Shown one piece after another: positions 6,701-11,017 of a stretch of DNA of 11,017 nt. This DNA comes from Clostridia bacterium. Its GTDB lineage: Bacteria; Bacillota; Clostridia; Oscillospirales; Acutalibacteraceae. How positions within the stretch are numbered: the stretch's first letter is position 1; every line of letters begins with the position of its first letter. Under the pieces are notes generated by a model, which was not told the DNA's origin, ran no database searches, and saw only the letters and a list, made by a program, of their open reading frames with translations. The stretch is from contig JAFZOE010000069.1 of the NCBI GenBank assembly GCA_017552845.1, positions 1 to 11,017 of the forward strand. Direction: 5' to 3'. A program made the position numbers and the translations under genes.

Positions 6701-8995
6701 CTGGTCGGCCACACCCATACCATGAGCGGGCCCGAATGGGTCTGGGCCGGGGACTTCTCGGCAGCTCAGGCAAAGTTTGCCTGCGCCGGCTGCTATTATG
6801 AAAAAGCCGTCGATGCGGCGGTTGCAGTATCGGAAGACGCGACCAACAATAACACCGTATATACCGCGACTGCGGAATATGAAGGCGGAACGTATACCGA
6901 TACGCAGACCGTTCATACTCATGACTATGCGGCTTTCGAGTGGAACTGGGCTCAGGATTATTCAGCCGCCGCCGTGACGCTTGTCTGCCTTTACTGCGAC
7001 GATACTCAGCAGGTTGATGCGGTTGTTGAAAGCATAGAAGAGGCGGAAACCAACAGCATTATTCATACCGCGACTGCGGAATATGAAGGCAAGACTTATA
7101 CGGATTTAAAGACCGAGCACTTCCATGATTACGCCGATCCCGACTGGGTATGGGAAGAGGATTTCTCGGGCGCGAAGGCAGTATTCACCTGCGCTTTCTG
7201 CGGCGAACCCCTCGAAATTGAAGCGGAAATCACATCGGCGGAAGAACCCGGCAGGATTATTTATACAGCCACGGCAGTATCAGAAGGCGAAACATATACC
7301 GATGTCCGTGAGAAACATGTCCATACCTTCTCCGGTGAGCCCGAATGGATATGGTCGGCCGACCTCGCCTCGGCTCAGGCGGTCTTTACCTGCACCGGAT
7401 GCGGTGAGGAGAAAGCAGTTGACGCCGCAGTTACCAAAACCGGCGAAGACTACACCCACGCCGTCTACACCGCGAGCGTTACTTTCGGCGGCGAGGAATA
7501 TACGGACACCGCCAGGAAGGCCAAGAACTGGAATCTTTACATCGGCGGAGTCCAGGTAAACGGCGACAACTGCGATGATGTTTTCGGCGACGGCACGGTT
7601 AAATACGACGCCGTTTCAAATACGATTACTCTTACCGATGCAACCATCGAAGCGGCGACCATACCCGGCGATTCCTCAAATGAATACGGCATCCGCTATA
7701 ATGTGAACCGCGGCACGCCGATAAAGGTAGTTCTCATCGGAGAGAATAAGATTGTAAATGCCGACAGGGCGCAGACGATTCAGAGAGTTTTCGGATTTAC
7801 CGCCTATAACGGAAGCAGCGGAAACAATGACTGCAAGCCCGAATTCTCAGGCAGCGGTTCGCTCGAGATTATTCTTGACAGCGAAGGGCTGACCGAATGC
7901 GTAGGCCTCAGAAGCAGCGGATCGGTAACGAGCATAAACGCAGCAGCGGTAACCGTCGATATCACCGGCTCGGGTAAAGCCGAGGGTATTCACTGCAACA
8001 ATGATTTTGCTCTTAAGAACGGCGCAAATGTCAATGTTTCAACAGGCTCGGGCGAGGGCACCGTTTCGCTTTACGCCGGAAAGCTCGATATGGATGAGGC
8101 TTCGGCTCTCGTTCTCGAATCGGATGTCAGCGCAGTTTCTTCAGGATGCACCGTTACAGATGCGACAGTCAATGTCGGCATCAGGGTAAATGAAGATAAC
8201 ACGGCGGATAACGCCGCACCCTGGGACAGAGCCACTTCACTCTCAAATTACAGATATGTTTCGATAAAGCATGAGGATCTTCCCATAAACGCTTCAATCA
8301 GCGGCGATAAGACGCTCAGAGGCGAAAAGCTCGTCTGGACCGTAACCACGCCCACCAATGTCACCTGGCTGAGCTTCAACGGCACGGACGGCCTCGGCAA
8401 CACCTTCACACAGTATTTCAAATACAGCAACTACAATAAGGGCACAACCGAGGTTACCGTCACGGATAACGGCGATGTCAGAACCTGGACAGTCCCGATG
8501 GTATTCAACTATGCGGGAGCCGCGGAGAGCGTAACCCAGATCTGGAGCATCGATTACAGAGTATCGGGCTCGAGCGAATGGAATGCTCTGCCGAAGAATA
8601 TCTACGGCGATCCCGCAGAATTCAGTATCCTTGTTTACAGCGAGCCTCAGGTAATAATCGAGCCGCCTCAGGGAATGGAAAAATATACTCTCATCAGCGC
8701 GGTTGCGGATAAGGATTCCTATGCCGCAAACGAATACGGAACCATCACCGTCGTCACGACCGAGGATGTTTCAAAAATCCGTATCGGCTATAAGAACGCC
8801 GCTACATACAAGACAAAGACGGCGACTTACCAGACCACATCGTCAAATGTCGAGAGCGTTGTGACAGAAGACGGAATCACGACCTGGACCATCTGCTATA
8901 AATTCACGGTCCCCGCGGAGGATGACAGATTCGAGGTTCAGTGCCGCGGCGCAAACTGGGGCGAAGCAAAGATAATAACCGCAACCGTTTCGTAA
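3758..8995 (+). CDS. Large secreted multidomain surface protein (InlB B-repeats, beta-helix, CxxC repeats)
   Basis: This is a 1745-residue exported protein, probably an adhesin or envelope protein; no enzyme motif is visible. The signal peptide occupies about 1-44 (basic RR n-region, hydrophobic 18-34). Residues 45-377 are beta-rich and unrecognised, with a histidine cluster at 166-188. Residues 378-458 and 634-706 are InlB B-repeat (Flg_new/Listeria-Bacteroides) domains, ending in AQW. Residues 528-567 are a doubled-CxxC-type linker (C543, C553, C556). Residues 568-631 and 985-1255 hold five CxxC repeats. Residues 707-984 are a beta-helix with LNGHNIDR and GGAV turns, like the minus-strand gene at 2249. 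Residues 1257-1510 resemble the beta-rich region starting WxLYIGGVQV that recurs in gut Firmicutes surface proteins. The rest, to 1745, is probably Ig-like. There is no LPxTG, SLH or C-terminal membrane helix, so retention must be non-covalent or through a partner. It probably forms an operon with the gene at 9032. Confidence 0.92.
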   Translation: MSRKISMIKGVPALRRGLCFVLSLCLVFGALVFAPGGLDVEAEADTNLHYSEGYTLSITVDVTDDADGWNSAKCKIYTKRLNGLLGEHLYTEYDIKDSVDEGGDVWNLNVDVGNEFVSDVDIYTDFGGGFTWREWGADVTIKVNGINIKSGHITSSSSCFSSSDDHNHLRIDSTHYPWPKTINVINHHSDIDMLPDEENFYEFFQINKQSYPYGRIFISACDNYGVTWMGGTYGGSADSVTNDSGDSSYHWGTFDSDEISKGSVYYLLSENNFDHECNYTFTYNTNNTSHSTVTKKVKVNFYQIHDLKVKEKDNILYTVSGYKGQFVDLENVAIPEGYSLQGYEQTGLGTLDYIDDDDSYQFTFGEGDATLTAITKANKYKVCFDGNGQTSGSMSNKTYTYDTPTKLPACTYRKTGFNFVGWNTEPDGTGTAIANMGFAINLSSENNAVVMLYAQWAEETWDLTLKYPEEMGIENKVVAVPKGKSYEPDAVINVDSEDIHWVYDGAEEGVDLSCINSDMEVEVYYHAEEHIFGDPETVSSPSCGVPGESAFVCPECGYSYSFEVDALTHDYVGPSWVWEDDYSAAHADFTCLNCADVQTVEASMDVTDSDSVRTHTATVEFDGESYTDIQTQQIYTINFDLNGGTGSLPGVTTLEAAQKYTLPDLDVSSYMPMATFLGWQIGDRLYQPGDEIEVGNFTAVAQWEIGWSNIQNAINGGQRSITLNADLVAGEGDGPLTVPSGRTVTINLNGHNIDRNLSAPAENGSVFYVNGGNLIIEDRTGGGMITGGNTTGNGGAVNIASGSFTFYSGTISFNKAAGNGAAVYTENGRVSISNGTISYNICGGTGGAVYIAGEESILNFTNSAVITGNAAKGGTSSIGGVYADSGTFHISDSVRITGNFREDPADDSNCINSNVGINTQNTVITVWNNLTSNALLGISGEPGTVYVQPDPDDTGIYVDAANFRSDNYDYVPALNNQGKLILVGHTHTMSGPEWVWAGDFSAAQAKFACAGCYYEKAVDAAVAVSEDATNNNTVYTATAEYEGGTYTDTQTVHTHDYAAFEWNWAQDYSAAAVTLVCLYCDDTQQVDAVVESIEEAETNSIIHTATAEYEGKTYTDLKTEHFHDYADPDWVWEEDFSGAKAVFTCAFCGEPLEIEAEITSAEEPGRIIYTATAVSEGETYTDVREKHVHTFSGEPEWIWSADLASAQAVFTCTGCGEEKAVDAAVTKTGEDYTHAVYTASVTFGGEEYTDTARKAKNWNLYIGGVQVNGDNCDDVFGDGTVKYDAVSNTITLTDATIEAATIPGDSSNEYGIRYNVNRGTPIKVVLIGENKIVNADRAQTIQRVFGFTAYNGSSGNNDCKPEFSGSGSLEIILDSEGLTECVGLRSSGSVTSINAAAVTVDITGSGKAEGIHCNNDFALKNGANVNVSTGSGEGTVSLYAGKLDMDEASALVLESDVSAVSSGCTVTDATVNVGIRVNEDNTADNAAPWDRATSLSNYRYVSIKHEDLPINASISGDKTLRGEKLVWTVTTPTNVTWLSFNGTDGLGNTFTQYFKYSNYNKGTTEVTVTDNGDVRTWTVPMVFNYAGAAESVTQIWSIDYRVSGSSEWNALPKNIYGDPAEFSILVYSEPQVIIEPPQGMEKYTLISAVADKDSYAANEYGTITVVTTEDVSKIRIGYKNAATYKTKTATYQTTSSNVESVVTEDGITTWTICYKFTVPAEDDRFEVQCRGANWGEAKIITATVS
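4889..5131 (+). repeat. InlB B-repeat (Listeria-Bacteroides repeat) domain, first copy
   Basis: Residues 378-458 start with the hallmark xVxFDGNG, then have a GY/GF-x-FxGWNT core and end in LYAQW. This fold is a small ubiquitin-like beta domain used as a spacer or binding module in bacterial surface proteins. Confidence 0.8.
5459..5650 (+). repeat. CxxC repeat, isolated first copy
   Basis: Residues 568-631 begin THDY, continue SWVWEDDYSAA, carry CLNC and end SYTDIQT. It is clearly related to the four tandem copies at 6710-7522 but is separated from them by an InlB repeat and a beta-helix. Confidence 0.8.
5657..5875 (+). repeat. InlB B-repeat domain, second copy
   Basis: Residues 634-706 start YTINFDLNGGTG, have FLGWQIG in the core and end AVAQW. 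It is shorter than the first copy, and the beta-helix follows directly. Confidence 0.78.
6710..7522 (+). repeat. Four tandem CxxC repeats of about 66-69 residues
   Basis: The copies are residues 985-1052, 1053-1120, 1121-1186 and 1187-1255. Each reads HxH, then WxWxxDxSxAxAxFxCxxC, a VDAxV-like strand, YTAxxxxEGxTYTD. The CxxC pairs are CAGC, CLYC, CAFC and CTGC. The pattern suggests a repeated small beta-domain with a metal knuckle or a disulphide. Copies one and two also share an identical 26-nt DNA stretch (6861-6886 and 7065-7090, spacing 204 nt, equal to 68 codons). Confidence 0.88.
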
Positions 8996-9031
8996 AAGGC
9001 TGCAGGTAATAAAGTAAGAGAGAGGTAGATT

Positions 9032-11017
9032 ATGAAAAAGCTTACCATGATAATCACCGCGCTCGTCATGGCGCTGCTTATCGCGGCGGTAATGCCCGCG
9101 CAGGTGTTTGCCGATTCAATTCCCGAATATATCAGTGAAGTGAAAATCGGCATGGGAAAAGACGGCAAGACAGCCAAAGCAGCTCTTGAGGGCTACAAGA
9201 TTCTGTCTGACGGCAAAGGCAACCCGGTTGACCTCAATCAGAGTGCCGGCGGCGGCTGGGGTTCCAAAGGCGAAAAGGTTGTCCTTCTCGGCTATAAAAC
9301 CACAACGAAGAGAAGCGAAGCCGTCACCGATCTTGCCCTTATGAATATGAAGGGCGGCTACTCAGTGCAGGAATATGAGGCTCTTATGGAAAGCCAGCTG
9401 AAGAGCCAGATTATTCCGTTCGTCGATAATTTCCTCGTTGCCATTGACGAATACAGAACCAACTGCCGCTCGGGCAACTCATATGCCAACCAGCGTGCGA
9501 ATTATATCCGCGGCATACTCAATAAATTTATCGATGACGATACGGGCAAGGGTCTCGGCGACCTGCTCCTCAAAAAGACAAAATACGAGCTCGGGCTCGA
9601 CGCCTACAATAAGCTTTCTCCCGCTGATAAAGAAAAGACAGACGCTTATACAGAGAGCATCAAGGCCTATGACAAGCTCTCCGACGCCGAGAAGAAAGAG
9701 CACGCAGATATTCTCACAATCCTCGCTCAGTCAAACGGCAAGGCGACTCTCATGCTTGAAAATCTCATCACCAGAGCTGCCGATACAATGAGCAACACCT
9801 GGGTTGAGCGCCTGGCCGATTTGGGCTCATATGAGAATTTCGTTGATGTTTACGCCGAGGAACTGGGCGTTCTTCCCACGGACGCGCAGGCGGAGCTCGC
9901 GAAGCTTTTTGAAAATGATGCGAAAACCGTTCTTGATATGTATGATGATTTCAGAGAGAATCTACTGAAATATGATGAATATAAGAAAATCGTCAAGGAT
10001 TATGACGCAGACGCAGTTGAAAACGGGCTAAATGCTCTTGATGAACTCGGTGAGAATGCAACCGAGGCCGAAGCGGTAAAAGCCGCAGAGGATTACGCCA
10101 AGGCGCAGAGCAAAGCCGGCGAAGTGATGCTCGCTCTCAATTATATGATAATCCACGATCAGCTGGAAGATTTTGCTTACGGCGACGGCACGCTGCTCGA
10201 TTTCTTCACTCAGGATACGGCAGATGTTGAGGCTGATATTTCCGTTCTCTATCCCGTCGTTGCATCTTTTACGGACGGTCAGAGAGCCGGTCTCGATTTC
10301 GTTTCCCTCAGAGAGCTTGCAATGATTGCTTTCTCCGATAATGAAAGCTACTCCGATGAAGACCTTGATAAGCTTGATGAGATTTCAATCTATGACGGGG
10401 TTGACCGCGGAATATATGAAAAAGGCGGCGTTGCGCTCACAAGCGACGCTCTGCGCGCGAAAGCCGATGACCAGGCTTATGAAGAGGATTCAGCTCTCAG
10501 CGGCTGGACCATAGCTTCAATCGTTATTACAGGCCTCACCCTGCTTGCATCAATCGGCACTTTTGCCGCATCCACGATTTACGGCAGAATGTCGGCATCA
10601 ATAGGCAGCATAATCACCAGAAGCCATATGACGGGCGAAAGCATCACAAAATATATAATGAATTACGATGATATGGTGAAAAACGGCGCAAAAGGCGTCT
10701 GGGCGGATGAATTCTATGCGGCCCGCTCCTCCATGTGCGGATATCTGTCGCTCGGATTTGCCGTTGTCACTGTTATTATGGTCGCGGTATCAACCTATCT
10801 CACTTACAGAGACCTTGTGAATCATTATAAAGTTGAATTCACCCCGATTCCGCATTATATGGTTGACGAGAAGGATATCACCGCGTTCGATGAAAACGGC
10901 GACAAGATCGTTCTGAAGAACCAGGCGGCGTATTACAAAGCCGTTGAATGCAACAGAACCGCAAAAGACGAGATGTTCGGAAATCTCGGCACCTGCGCGG
11001 ATATGAACGGCGACGTC
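9032..11017 (+). CDS. Unrecognised signal-peptide protein with two transmembrane segments, C-terminus cut by window edge
   Basis: The first 662 codons are open to the window edge. The start is supported by GAGAGAGGT, with GAGG at 9022-9025 six bases before the ATG. It lies 36 bp after the preceding stop with no terminator between, so co-transcription is likely. Residues 1-27 are a signal peptide (KK, hydrophobic core, VFA). Residues 33-110 are a compact domain with KIGMGKDG, VDLNQSAGGGWG, LLGYKTTT and AVTDLALMNMKGGY. Residues 115-485 are mostly helical and highly charged (LSPADKEK, LSDAEKKE). Hydrophobic segments at about 492-515 and 568-590 are probable membrane helices flanking a loop of about 50 residues. 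More polar sequence follows, continuing beyond the window. I cannot name the family. It may be the membrane partner of the secreted protein encoded upstream. Confidence 0.85.
   Translation, partial: MKKLTMIITALVMALLIAAVMPAQVFADSIPEYISEVKIGMGKDGKTAKAALEGYKILSDGKGNPVDLNQSAGGGWGSKGEKVVLLGYKTTTKRSEAVTDLALMNMKGGYSVQEYEALMESQLKSQIIPFVDNFLVAIDEYRTNCRSGNSYANQRANYIRGILNKFIDDDTGKGLGDLLLKKTKYELGLDAYNKLSPADKEKTDAYTESIKAYDKLSDAEKKEHADILTILAQSNGKATLMLENLITRAADTMSNTWVERLADLGSYENFVDVYAEELGVLPTDAQAELAKLFENDAKTVLDMYDDFRENLLKYDEYKKIVKDYDADAVENGLNALDELGENATEAEAVKAAEDYAKAQSKAGEVMLALNYMIIHDQLEDFAYGDGTLLDFFTQDTADVEADISVLYPVVASFTDGQRAGLDFVSLRELAMIAFSDNESYSDEDLDKLDEISIYDGVDRGIYEKGGVALTSDALRAKADDQAYEEDSALSGWTIASIVITGLTLLASIGTFAASTIYGRMSASIGSIITRSHMTGESITKYIMNYDDMVKNGAKGVWADEFYAARSSMCGYLSLGFAVVTVIMVAVSTYLTYRDLVNHYKVEFTPIPHYMVDEKDITAFDENGDKIVLKNQAAYYKAVECNRTAKDEMFGNLGTCADMNGDV

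Noticed and set aside
6710..7522. Regular repeats as a possible CRISPR or DNA satellite array
   Set aside because: The repeats are in frame, about 200 nt long and diverged at DNA level. They are protein domain repeats.

Overview
The window looks like a piece of a Clostridia-type (Firmicutes) chromosome, probably from a gut-associated bacterium. The evidence is purine-rich Gram-positive Shine-Dalgarno sites (GGGAGG, GGGAGGGAG, GAGGTGA), sigma-A-like promoters, long AT-rich leaders between moderately GC-rich genes, and protein architectures common in gut Firmicutes surface proteins: InlB B-repeats, Gly/Asn-rich beta-helices and CxxC repeats. The organism cannot be named from this sequence. All four genes encode exported or membrane-inserted proteins. 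There are no RNA genes, insertion sequences, CRISPR arrays or phage genes.

Layout. (1) Positions 1-2249, minus strand: the N-terminal 749 residues of a secreted beta-helix protein that runs off the left edge. (2) Positions 2250-2364: its leader and promoter, plus a strong minus-strand terminator of the next gene. (3) Positions 2365-3501, minus strand: a secreted or membrane-anchored calcineurin-like metallophosphoesterase with a complete metal-ligand set. (4) Positions 3502-3757: a divergent intergenic region with two outward promoters, one overlapping a perfect 7-4-7 palindrome. (5) Positions 3758-8995, plus strand: a 1745-residue secreted multidomain protein. (6) Positions 9032 to the right edge, plus strand: a protein with a signal peptide and two transmembrane segments, 36 bp downstream and probably in the same operon; I do not recognise its family.

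The most notable non-coding signal is a 22-nt identical element (positions 3691-3712 plus strand, 2311-2332 minus strand) in the promoters of the two beta-helix-containing genes. It contains two 7-bp direct repeats (TTGTCTC and TTGTCAC) at 11-bp period. This is the geometry of an OmpR/PhoB-family response-regulator site, and the half-sites resemble the Pho-box half-site CTGTCAT. I infer that both large surface proteins, and the membrane protein downstream of one of them, form one regulon. A link to phosphate is only a hypothesis. The phosphoesterase between them has a separate promoter without the element.

The proteins look like an adhesion or cell-envelope locus. Both large proteins carry the same type of beta-helix module, and neither shows an enzyme domain that I recognise.
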